Source of the DNA: Candidatus Fimadaptatus faecigallinarum
GTDB taxonomy: Bacteria; Bacillota; Clostridia; Christensenellales; Aristaeellaceae
DNA length: 64,000 nt
Assembly (NCBI GenBank): GCA_018714445.1
Contig: DVNK01000039.1
Span: forward strand, 62,001 to 126,000
Direction: 5' to 3'
A program made the position numbers and the translations under genes. Position 1 is the first letter of the stretch; each line of letters opens with the position of its first letter. Below the pieces are notes generated by a model. The model was given only the letters and a program-made list of their open reading frames with translations. It was not told the origin of the DNA and did not search any database. Below are positions 10,580-23,302 of this stretch, one piece after another.

Positions 10580-13447
10580 CTATCTGAGCGGCGTAATAAT
10601 CACAGTCTTGATCTCGAACGGCGTGAACTCCAGCTCTATCGCCTCGCCGTCGATCGTCAGCGGCGCAGTCACGCGCTCCAACAGGTCGCATACGCTGGCC
10701 GATTCCGCTTCAAAGCCAGTGCGCAGTCGCGCCGTGCAGCTCGCGCCCAAACACTCGTACATGCGCAGCACTATGTCCTGCGAATCCTCGGCGAGCTTGA
10801 CGGTCTCCAGCACCACATTGCGCGCGTCTACCCAGCACAGCGGTCCAAACGTCGGCCCCTGCGCCAGCTCCGGCGGCTGATGGAACGCGCACGCCTGGCG
10901 CGTCACATCCACAATGTCGCCCGCATGCGGGTAGAGCGCGTACCTCAACTCGCATCCAGCCGCATCGCCATCGTCCCGCGCGCGCAGCAGGCTCACGCTG
11001 AGCGCATTGTCCAGACAGCCGTATCCATATCCGCCGTCCAGCATCAGCGCCGCGCCCCGGCCGACCTGACTCAGATCCGCCCAGTTCAGCGCGCTCACCT
11101 CGGCCTGTTCGCGCGGCGTATTGCGGTGCGTCGGGCGCTCCACGCTGCCAAACGGCGCATCGCACCTGAATTTGCCCGCGCTCACGTTCAGCGGGAACTC
11201 CGCCCGCAGCAGCCGCCCCGATTCGCGCCAGTACACCCGCGTTATGAAGTCCACCCGCGCCGAACCCGCAGTGATTTCGACGGTCTGCTCCAGCTTCGAC
11301 TCGCCAAAGCTGTACTCGGCCACGCGCCGGCATACCGCGCCGTCCACCTCGCCCCGCGCGCTGATCTGCGCAAACGCGCCCACGCGCCGCGGCGCATCCG
11401 CATCCAGTTCACCGTCGTCCACCGCGTATACGCTCAACTGGTTGCCCGCGCCGCGCAGCACCTCCCAGTCCTGACGCAGGTCGTACACGCTGGCCAGCCT
11501 CCCGCGCTCGTCGAACCTGAGCCGCAGCCGGTCGTTGGCCAGCATGCGCTCATCCGCGGTGCGCTCGGGCAGTTCGACCCGCCGCGCGCCAATCGTGGAC
11601 GACGCGCTCATAGGCGGCAACGACACGCGCAGCCCCGCGTCTGAGTCGCCGTCCGCAGTGCCCGGCAGCCACATATCCATGGTCCACGCATGCGGATTGA
11701 GCACCACGTCAAGCCCGCGCTCACCGCTCCAGCAGCGCTCAATCAGCGCCCCAAGCCCGGCCAGCAGCGATTCATACTCGCGCCGCCGTGCTTCACCGCC
11801 GGACGCGCCGCACGCCTGCCACGTCAGCAGCCGCTGCCACAGCTCGCTCAACTCGGCGCGCGGATACTCCGCGCCGCGCAGCTGCATCGCCGTGAGCACC
11901 AGTTCGGCCAGTCTAAGCGCGCCTTCCAGCCGCCGATTCAGCCTCTGCGCGCGCACGTCCGCCGTCAACTCGCCCGCAGCCCCGCCGCAGTTCAACTCGC
12001 CGCTCCACCAGGGCAGCTCGACCCGGCTGCGCCGCAACCTCTCAAAAAAGTCCATCGCGCGCTCGCAGCGCACCGGCGGCAGTCCGCGCAGATCGCCCAT
12101 GCGCGCAAGGCGCTCCATCTGCGCGACGCCCGGGCCGGCGCCATCTGCACCATAGAGCATCAGCGCGCCCTCGGTCAGCCCCAGCTCGCCACACCCGCGC
12201 TCCGCAGCGCACACGTCGCCCGGCAACACGTCGCCGCGCGCCATCGCCGGCACATGCGCCAGCACGCGCGAGCCGTCCTGGCCCTGCAGCCAGAAGCTCG
12301 TATGCGGGAACTCCCAGCGCTCCGGCCGCGCCGCGCGACCGCACAGTATGTACTGTATGCCGCTGCGCCGCATCAACTGCGGCATCTGCGCACAGCAGCC
12401 GGGACTGTTCAGCAGCCACACCGCGTTCACATCCAGCGCAAAATTGCGCGCGTAAAAGCGCTTGCCGTAGAGTATCTGGCGGACTATGGCCTCGCCGCCG
12501 GTCATGCGCATATCCGGTTCGGCCCACAGCGCGCCCTGTATCTCCCAGCGGCCCTGGCTGACGCGCTCGCGCATGCGCTCAAACAGTTCCGGCTCGTTCC
12601 GCATGAGCCAGTCGTACAGCTGCGCCTGACCCGCGCCGGTTACATAGCCGTCCCAGCCGTCCATCAGCTGCAATGCGCCCGCGGCCATGCGCGCAAACTG
12701 CCGCGCCGCACTGTCCAACTGCGCCATGCGCGCCGGAGCGACCCGCACGCACCCCACCGCCGACAGCATGAACCCGTAATCGCCGCTCACGCGCTCGAGC
12801 TCGGGCCTGAGCGCATATATCGCCGCCAGCGCGCGCTCCTCGTTCAGATCGGTCAGCACGCCCAGCGCGCGCTGCAACGCCCGTGCGATCATATCGTGCC
12901 GCGCGCCTTCGCCCCGCGCCTGCGCGAGCTCCATTATCACTTCCATGTCGTAATAGAGCTGGCGCAGGTTGGGCTGTTCGGCGCACAGCTCTGCAACAGG
13001 CCGCGCCGGGTCGCACTGGCAGGGCATGTCCGGCGTCAGCTCCGCGCGCAGCCACAGCTCGACTTCGCCCTGCGCCGCATCCTCGTCCAGCGCCAGCACG
13101 CCGTCCTCCAGCCCTGAGCCGGCGCGCAATCCGCACAGCGGCCTGCCCGCGCCGTCCACCGCCAGCATCCCGCCCGCAACATTCAGTCGCACCGCCAACC
13201 GCACGCCGGCAGGCTGGTTGCCGGCCGCTCCATGCACTCGCAGCCACGCGTGACACAGCTCGCCGCGCGCCCATGACCCGCCGGGCTCAGGCACGACCTT
13301 CTGGCCACTCGTGCGCGCATCAAACGGCACGGGCGCTTCGAACAGCCATGCTTCGCACTCCAGCGGCGCGACCGGCGCATATGCGCAGACCCTTACCTCG
13401 TCCAGTCGCCGGCGCGCGCGGCGCAATACATAATCCAGTTCTCTCAT
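10580..13447 (-). CDS. GH38-related protein, predicted catalytically inactive (pseudoenzyme)
   Basis: About 955 aa. Collinear GH38 match (QAQLYDWLMRNEPELFERMRERVSQGRWEIQGALWAEPDMRMTGGEAIVRQILYGKRFY; FWLQGQDGSRVLAHVPA; NWADLSQVGRGAALMLDGGYGYGC), but HxHxD is CVRVA, WLPDxFG is WLLNSPG, and QFHD is QACG. Confidence 0.85.
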   Translation of the reverse strand: MRELDYVLRRARRRLDEVRVCAYAPVAPLECEAWLFEAPVPFDARTSGQKVVPEPGGSWARGELCHAWLRVHGAAGNQPAGVRLAVRLNVAGGMLAVDGAGRPLCGLRAGSGLEDGVLALDEDAAQGEVELWLRAELTPDMPCQCDPARPVAELCAEQPNLRQLYYDMEVIMELAQARGEGARHDMIARALQRALGVLTDLNEERALAAIYALRPELERVSGDYGFMLSAVGCVRVAPARMAQLDSAARQFARMAAGALQLMDGWDGYVTGAGQAQLYDWLMRNEPELFERMRERVSQGRWEIQGALWAEPDMRMTGGEAIVRQILYGKRFYARNFALDVNAVWLLNSPGCCAQMPQLMRRSGIQYILCGRAARPERWEFPHTSFWLQGQDGSRVLAHVPAMARGDVLPGDVCAAERGCGELGLTEGALMLYGADGAGPGVAQMERLARMGDLRGLPPVRCERAMDFFERLRRSRVELPWWSGELNCGGAAGELTADVRAQRLNRRLEGALRLAELVLTAMQLRGAEYPRAELSELWQRLLTWQACGASGGEARRREYESLLAGLGALIERCWSGERGLDVVLNPHAWTMDMWLPGTADGDSDAGLRVSLPPMSASSTIGARRVELPERTADERMLANDRLRLRFDERGRLASVYDLRQDWEVLRGAGNQLSVYAVDDGELDADAPRRVGAFAQISARGEVDGAVCRRVAEYSFGESKLEQTVEITAGSARVDFITRVYWRESGRLLRAEFPLNVSAGKFRCDAPFGSVERPTHRNTPREQAEVSALNWADLSQVGRGAALMLDGGYGYGCLDNALSVSLLRARDDGDAAGCELRYALYPHAGDIVDVTRQACAFHQPPELAQGPTFGPLCWVDARNVVLETVKLAEDSQDIVLRMYECLGASCTARLRTGFEAESASVCDLLERVTAPLTIDGEAIELEFTPFEIKTVIITPLR

Positions 13448-13793
13448 GGGACACCCCCTGTGCAAGGCGCGCACCGCCCCGTCCACGCCGCGCGCACTGA
13501 TTATCGCCTAGTCTACACCAAAGCTATGGTTTTTTCTGGTCATGCCGACGTAAAAGCCGCAAATGTTGACAGCCGGCAGCAGCGCATTTGACATAAAGCC
13601 GCCATTCGCGCCACCATTCCACCCGCCAGGCGAGCCATACCGCCATTGCGCCGCCCGCGCCGTGGCAAGCATGACCGGGCGCATCAGGGTGCGTTGAGTC
13701 CCGCACGCCTATATTATAGAAGTTGTTCGCGCGTTGGCGCCGGTACTCTTCAGCCGGCGCACCACCGCCAGCGCACGCCATCGCATGCGCAAC

Positions 13794-13883
13794 GTCGACG
13801 CTCTCAGCGTTTACATCTGCGCAATGCCAGCGCTCTCAGCGTTTACATCTGCGCAATGCCAACGCTCTCACCATTTACATCGT
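13794..13883. repeat. Short 33-bp tandem array, about 3 copies
   Basis: CGCTCTCAGCGTTTACATCTGCGCAATGCCAA repeated. Confidence 0.8.
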
Positions 13884-14279
13884 TGGGCAGCCGCCGGACC
13901 CCGCGCAAGCCATGCTGACCAGCCCGCCGCCGTCAGTCGCATTCCCGAACTCGCATGCGCCAATCGCTCGCGCATCCCGCCATCCGCCGGCGCATGACCG
14001 CACGCCCAACGCGCCCCATAAAGGCCCGCGCTTTGGCTGGCCTCTGCCAGCGTTCAATCGCTGCGCGCACATCCGTGCCGCAGGCCCGCGCCCAATCGCC
14101 GTCAACGCACACAGCCGGCCGCCAGCCAGGCGAATTATGGCGCAGATGCCCACCGACAATCGCTACAAAGCCCGCGCGGCGACACAAATTTGCCGCGCGC
14201 CGCACTTGACGCGGGTTTCAAAGCGTGATAAACTTAACTTGATTATATTGCACTAATTTGAAGATTGGAGGCGCTCGCT

Positions 14280-15215
14280 ATGCCCGACCGGGTTGACACT
14301 CTATACATCGTCGTGCCGTGCTACAACGAGCAGGCCGTGCTGCCCGAGACCACCCGCCGGCTCAGCGCCAAGCTCCATGCGCTAATCGACGCCCGCCGCG
14401 TGAGCCCCGACAGCCGCGTGCTCTACGTCGACGACGGCTCCCGCGACGAGACCTGGAACATCATTGAACATGCACACGCGGAGGATCCGCTGTTCTGCGG
14501 CGCCAAGCTCAGCCGCAACCGCGGCCATCAGAACGCGCTGCTGGCTGGCCTTATGACCGCCCGCGAACGCGCCGACATGGTCGTGTCCATGGACGCCGAC
14601 CTCCAGGACGACATAGACGTCGTGGACCAGTTCCTCGACGAATACTACTCCGGCCACGATATCGTCTACGGCGTGCGGTCATCGCGCGCTTCGGACACCG
14701 CGTTCAAGCGGCTGACCGGCGAAGGCTTTTACAAGCTGATGGCGCTGCTGGGCGTCGAGCTGGTGTTCAACCATGCCGAGTACCGCCTGATGAGCCGTCG
14801 CGCACTTGAGGCGCTCGAAGGTTATACCGAGATCAATCTGTTCCTGCGCGGCATCGTGCCGCTGATAGGCTTCCCGTCCGCGATAGTCACATATGAACGC
14901 GCCGAGCGCTTTGCCGGCGAGACCAAGTACCCGCTCAAGAAGATGATTGCGTTTGCGGTCGAGGGCATAACCTCGTTCAGCGTAAAGCCGCTGCGACTTA
15001 TAGGCTGGCTGGGCGCGCTGATTATGCTGTTGAGCATAATCGCGCTGATCGTCTGGCTGTGCGCAGGCGGCGGCACGGCGCTGATCGCGTGTTCTGTCTG
15101 GCTGGCGTGCGGCGTACAATTAGTATGCGCCGGCGTCGTCGGCGAGTACATAGGCAAGATATATTCGGAAGTCAAACGCCGCCCACGCTATTTCATCGAA
15201 AAGCTCGTCGAATGA
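14280..15215 (+). CDS. Family 2 glycosyltransferase (DPM1/GtrB-like), two C-terminal TM segments
   Basis: LYIVVPCYNEQAVLPET, YVDDGSRDETW, MDADLQDD; C-terminal hydrophobic helices; GGAG before ATG. Confidence 0.93.
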   Translation: MPDRVDTLYIVVPCYNEQAVLPETTRRLSAKLHALIDARRVSPDSRVLYVDDGSRDETWNIIEHAHAEDPLFCGAKLSRNRGHQNALLAGLMTARERADMVVSMDADLQDDIDVVDQFLDEYYSGHDIVYGVRSSRASDTAFKRLTGEGFYKLMALLGVELVFNHAEYRLMSRRALEALEGYTEINLFLRGIVPLIGFPSAIVTYERAERFAGETKYPLKKMIAFAVEGITSFSVKPLRLIGWLGALIMLLSIIALIVWLCAGGGTALIACSVWLACGVQLVCAGVVGEYIGKIYSEVKRRPRYFIEKLVE

Positions 15216-15275
15216 CCGCTGCGTTCCCGGTGTGTTAAAACGCAGATATATATTGCGCATGTGCGTCATTTTAAC

Positions 15276-15304
15276 GTGACAGAGTCTGGTTGGCATGGTA
15301 AAAT
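15276..15304 (+). promoter_or_regulatory. Sigma-A-like promoter upstream of J-domain gene
   Basis: GTGACA - 17 nt - TAAAAT. Confidence 0.55.
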
Positions 15305-15365
15305 ATAGTGTGCTACCGGTTGCGCCGGCAGCATATACATCGCCAACGGAAAAGGAGGGGGCGCA

Positions 15366-15944
15366 ATGGCCGATGCGTACCAGACGCTGGGCATCGCTCC
15401 GGGCGCTACGGTGGAGGAGATAAAATCCGCCTATCGCGCGCTGGCCCGCCAATGGCATCCCGATCGCTTCCCCGAAGGCCCGGAGCGCATCCAGGCCGAG
15501 GGTAAAATGATAAAGCTCAACCACGCATACGAAGAGGCGCTCAAGCACAGCATGACGCTGCGCCCGCCGCAGTCCGCAACCGCGCCCGGCGCGACCGCTG
15601 GTCGCGAGCAGGAGGAACTGCTCAGCGACGTCAGATCGCTCATGGCGCTGGGACAGCTGGAAAATGCACGCCGTGCGCTTATGCGCGCCGAGGGCCGGGG
15701 CGCCGAGTGGAATTACCTGTTCGGCGCAATACTGATGCGCATGGGGGATTACGACCGCGCGAGCGTGTACTTTGGCGTATCGACGCGCATGAGCCCCGAC
15801 AGCGCCCAGTACCGTGCCGCGCTGCGCAGCGCTGAATCGCTGCGCGACCGCTGCCGCAAGACTACCTGGCAGCAGTGCGTGGCCAATATCATCAATTCGC
15901 TGAGAAAAAACCGGCCGGCCGCGCGCACTTTCGCCGCCAAGTGA
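15366..15944 (+). CDS. J-domain protein with TPR-like C-terminal part
   Basis: YQTLGIAPGATVEEIKSAYRALARQWHPDRFPEG (HPD motif); RBS AAAGGAGGGGG. Confidence 0.88.
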   Translation: MADAYQTLGIAPGATVEEIKSAYRALARQWHPDRFPEGPERIQAEGKMIKLNHAYEEALKHSMTLRPPQSATAPGATAGREQEELLSDVRSLMALGQLENARRALMRAEGRGAEWNYLFGAILMRMGDYDRASVYFGVSTRMSPDSAQYRAALRSAESLRDRCRKTTWQQCVANIINSLRKNRPAARTFAAK

Positions 15945-16283
15945 GCGCGGGCAACGCGCGTCGCAATGGGCGCAGGCCCCGCAGCGACGACTAGCGGCAA
16001 GCGGCGGATCCATAAACCGCGCGGTTTCACAATAGCAGGGATGTCAGCGTGTCGCACTTATGCGGCGCGCGTTTTTGTTTTTGGACTGAACGCAATGCGG
16101 GCCGGGCCCGGAAGCCATGCGCGCGGCGCGTCCGGCCAGGCGAGCAGTGCTCCGCCTTTGATTCGCCAAATTAAAACTCCAATTGTTGCATCCAAATCAA
16201 CCTTTGCCACGTCTAACAGTATATGGCAGAAATTTGGCGCCCTATGGGGAAAACGGGCGCGGCCAATGGAGGGGAGTATAATC

Positions 16284-18131
16284 ATGACGACGCATTTGAG
16301 GCGCATACGGCGCGCGGCATGCGCCATGCTCGCGCTGTTGCTGGCGCTGGGCACGGTGCCGGCGCTGGCCAATGAAGCCGCAACCGGTCTGATTGCGCCG
16401 GTAACCTCGGGCAGACTGGTCTCGGAAAGCATGTTCATAGTCAACTCGACCGGCACGCATGTGGTCACTCCGGCCGCGCTGAACGTGCGCACCGGCCCCA
16501 ACGACTACTACCCGGTGTGCGACATAATTCACCGCGGCGACAAGGTACAGGTCGTGGCGATACTGGGCACGTTTTGCCGGATAGTGTCCACGACCGGCGT
16601 GTACGGCTACGTATCGCGCCAGTACCTGGACCCGATAGGCGCGGCCACGCCCACGCCCACCGCCGCGCCCACAGGCCGCCAGGTTTACCGCGTGACCGCT
16701 TCGGCGCTGAACGTGCGCACCGGCCCCAGCACCGGTTACAGCGTGCTGACGCTGATTTACAACGGCGATGAGATATACAAGCTCGCCGACGTCAACGCGA
16801 GCTGGATGCGCATACAGCTGCGCGACGGGCGCATCGGCTACATTATGAACACCTACGCGACCTACGTGCGCACCGAGGGCGGCGCAGTCCCGACACAGCG
16901 TCCGACCGCTACGCCGACTGTCCGGCCCACATCCCGGCCCACCGCCACGCCCACGCCTCCGCCCATACCCACGACCGGCCTGGGCCCGGGCGATATCTAC
17001 GTGACCACCGCCAACGTCAACCTGCGCAGCGGCCCCTCGACCGGATACGCCAGCAAGCGCGTGCTGTCCAACGGCACCTACGTCACGCTGTACAGCAAGT
17101 ATTCCAACTCCTGGTACTACATCCGCACGACCGACGGCATATACGGCTACATGAGCAGCCAGTACCTGCGCTACGTTAAGACGGTGACATCAACGCCGCA
17201 GCCCACTTCGGGCATAGTCGATACCTCCGAGCAGATCTATTCCTACCAGCAGATGCTCGAGGACATAAACGCGCTCTACAACCGCTATCCCAGCCAGGTC
17301 ACCCGCCGCGTCGCTATCGGCGACACGATGTGGAGCCAGCAGATACCCGCCGTGTGCATAGGCAATGTCAATGCCAGCAGGGCGCTGCTGATCGACGGCG
17401 GCATACACGGCCGCGAATACATGTCCACGCTGCTCATAATGCGGCAGATGGAGTACCTGCTCGACAACCAGAACTCCTACTACGACGGCCACCGCATAGG
17501 CGACATGCTCGAGGAATGCTGCATATGGTTCGTGCCCATGATAAACCCGGACGGCGTGCGCATATCGCAGACCGGTCTGGCGGGCCTGAGCAATACCCAG
17601 AAGAACAACCTCATCGCCATGAACGGCGGCAGCACCTACTTCACGCGCTGGAAGGCCAACGGCTACGGCGTCGACCTGAACCGCAACTTCGACGCGGGCT
17701 GGGTCTATCAGGGCAAGCCGTCGGGCTCGGAGTACTCGGGCGCCTGGGCAAATTCGGAATCCGAGACCCAGGCCATGGTCAACTTCGTCAAGAACCACAC
17801 CAACATAAAGGCCAGCATCAACTACCACACGACCGGCAACTGCATCTACTGGCACTACGGCCAGACCGGCGCCGCCAAGACCCGCGACAAGAAGATCGCC
17901 GACAAGCTGTCGCAGCTGACCGGCTATTACCTGCGCGATGAGAACTATTCCGGCAAGGGCGGCGGGTTCATGGACTGGATGATCGCCTCGCGCGGACTGC
18001 CCTCTTTCACGCTGGAGCTGGGCCCCGGCAGCGAGAACGCCCCGCAGAGCATCGCCCGCTTCAATGCGATCTGGAGCGCCAATCGCAATGTGCCCGCGTT
18101 CATGCTGGCGTACATCATCGACAACCTGTAA
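16284..18131 (+). CDS. Secreted SH3b-repeat M14 zinc carboxypeptidase
   Basis: Signal peptide MTTHLRRIRRAACAMLALLLALGTVPALA; three SH3b-like units (LNVRTGPxxxYxV / VNLRSGPSTGY); M14 motifs GGIHGREYMS, NPDGV, DLNRNFDAGW. Confidence 0.9.
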   Translation: MTTHLRRIRRAACAMLALLLALGTVPALANEAATGLIAPVTSGRLVSESMFIVNSTGTHVVTPAALNVRTGPNDYYPVCDIIHRGDKVQVVAILGTFCRIVSTTGVYGYVSRQYLDPIGAATPTPTAAPTGRQVYRVTASALNVRTGPSTGYSVLTLIYNGDEIYKLADVNASWMRIQLRDGRIGYIMNTYATYVRTEGGAVPTQRPTATPTVRPTSRPTATPTPPPIPTTGLGPGDIYVTTANVNLRSGPSTGYASKRVLSNGTYVTLYSKYSNSWYYIRTTDGIYGYMSSQYLRYVKTVTSTPQPTSGIVDTSEQIYSYQQMLEDINALYNRYPSQVTRRVAIGDTMWSQQIPAVCIGNVNASRALLIDGGIHGREYMSTLLIMRQMEYLLDNQNSYYDGHRIGDMLEECCIWFVPMINPDGVRISQTGLAGLSNTQKNNLIAMNGGSTYFTRWKANGYGVDLNRNFDAGWVYQGKPSGSEYSGAWANSESETQAMVNFVKNHTNIKASINYHTTGNCIYWHYGQTGAAKTRDKKIADKLSQLTGYYLRDENYSGKGGGFMDWMIASRGLPSFTLELGPGSENAPQSIARFNAIWSANRNVPAFMLAYIIDNL

Positions 18132-18181
18132 CATGCCGCCGCGCTGACGACACTGCCCGGCTGTGCACGGTTGAATGATCC

Positions 18182-18236
18182 GACCCCCACCCGCGATTGC
18201 GCTGAAACAGCGCGCTGCGGACGGGGGTCTTGCTTT
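18182..18236 (+). terminator. Probable terminator downstream of M14 peptidase
   Basis: GACCCCC...GGGGGTC long hairpin followed by TTGCTTTG. Confidence 0.5.
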
Positions 18237-18668
18237 GCCCGCGCGCAGGGCCATGGCCGGAAATGATGCGCGGTCTTGCGCGTGCGCACAGCTCTAGCGA
18301 TGCCGTTACAGCAGCTTTGTTGGCAGCGTTGCATCAGGCATAATGATACCGACATTGCCACGCAGCTTTGCACGCCGCACTTATGGCAGCGCAGTTTTGC
18401 ACGTCCACGTAGTTCTACAAACTGCTTTAGTCCAAGTGCTTGCACCGGCCAGGCGCAAGGTCTCGCACGTCCGCGCAGCTCTAAAAAGGCACGAAATCAT
18501 ATGTCCGTGTCATGGCCGAAGCGCCAGATGCTATCGCCACAGCGTCTGTCCACGGCCTTATACAATTCGCGGCAGCCATGCGGCATATGAGCGCCGGCCC
18601 AGCTCCGCCGACTTATGGCCGCAGGAGTTCGCGTCGCCCCGCTTTGAGCCCCACGCATACGACTGTGA

Positions 18669-22049
<3,381 letters not shown>

Positions 22050-22192
22050 CGGCTGGCCCAGCGGCAACGACTTCACGGGCGAGGCGGCGAGCGTCTCGCC
22101 CATTGCCGCGCAGTCGCACTGTCAGTGAAATCGACCCGCCCAATCAACTGCGGCGCACCGTCCGACCGCATGGACCATTTAGGAGGATATAG

Positions 22193-23302
22193 ATGAAAGA
22201 GATCGGCATAGGCGTGATCGGCTGGGGATTTATGGGCCGCACGCACACGTTTGCGATTAAGACGATGCCGCTGCACTACGATTTGGACTTCAAGCCGCGC
22301 CTGGTGGGCGTGTGCTCGCGCCGGCTCGAACAGGCGCAGCGCGCCTGCGACGAACAGGGTTTTTCGTTCGCGACCGACGACTACCGCCGGCTGCTGGCCG
22401 ACCCGGCGATAGACGTCGTATCGATTTGCACGCCCAACGCGCTGCACAAGCAGATGGCGCTGGACGCAATAGCCGCCGGCAAGCACGTATACATAGACAA
22501 GCCCGTCTCGACCGACTACGCCGGCGCGCGCTGCATAGCCGACGCCGCCCGCGCCGCCGGTGTAAAGGGCCAGGTCGCGCTGAATAATCGCTTCTTCCCC
22601 GCCACGATGAAGGCGCATGAGCTGATTACATCGGGCAGGCTTGGGCGCGTGACGTCGTTTACCGCCGAATACCTGCACTCGGGCTCGGTCGACCCGGAGC
22701 GCCCGGTAGGCTGGAAGCAGCGCGCGGACGTATGCGGCGGCGGCGTACTGCTCGACCTGGGCAGCCATGCGCTCGACCTGGTGATGTGGATGTGCGGCGA
22801 GGTGCGCGACATAAACTGCGTCACGCAGACGCTCTACCCCTCCCGCCCCACGCCCGAAGGCGGTCGCACCTCGGCGCTCGGCGATGACCGCGCGCTGATG
22901 ATGCTGCGCCTGAAGAGCGGCGCGGTCGGCACCGTGGACGCCTCCAAGATAGCCACCGGCACCGACGATGAACTGAACCTGAGCATATACCTGACCGGCG
23001 GCGCGATACGCTACTCCAGCCTGACCGGCGATTACCTGGACGTGTACGACTGCGCCTCGGCCGCAGGCGGGTTCACGCATGTGCACTGCGGCGGGCGCTA
23101 TCCCGCGCCGGGCGGCAGCTTCGTGCCCGCCAAGAACGCCATCGGCTGGATACGCGGCCATGTGCACTCGTACTACACGTTCCTGGACGCGGTGGCCCAT
23201 GACGGCCCGTGCAGCCCGTCGCTGGACGAAGGCGCATACCTGCAACTGGTCATGGAAAAGGCGTACCAAAGCGCCGCGGAGGGAGGCTGGATCGGCGTAT
23301 GA
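22193..23302 (+). CDS. Gfo/Idh/MocA family oxidoreductase
   Basis: IGVIGWGFMGRTHTFAI, IDVVSICTPNALHKQMALDAIAAGKHVYIDKPVSTD. Confidence 0.94.
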   Translation: MKEIGIGVIGWGFMGRTHTFAIKTMPLHYDLDFKPRLVGVCSRRLEQAQRACDEQGFSFATDDYRRLLADPAIDVVSICTPNALHKQMALDAIAAGKHVYIDKPVSTDYAGARCIADAARAAGVKGQVALNNRFFPATMKAHELITSGRLGRVTSFTAEYLHSGSVDPERPVGWKQRADVCGGGVLLDLGSHALDLVMWMCGEVRDINCVTQTLYPSRPTPEGGRTSALGDDRALMMLRLKSGAVGTVDASKIATGTDDELNLSIYLTGGAIRYSSLTGDYLDVYDCASAAGGFTHVHCGGRYPAPGGSFVPAKNAIGWIRGHVHSYYTFLDAVAHDGPCSPSLDEGAYLQLVMEKAYQSAAEGGWIGV

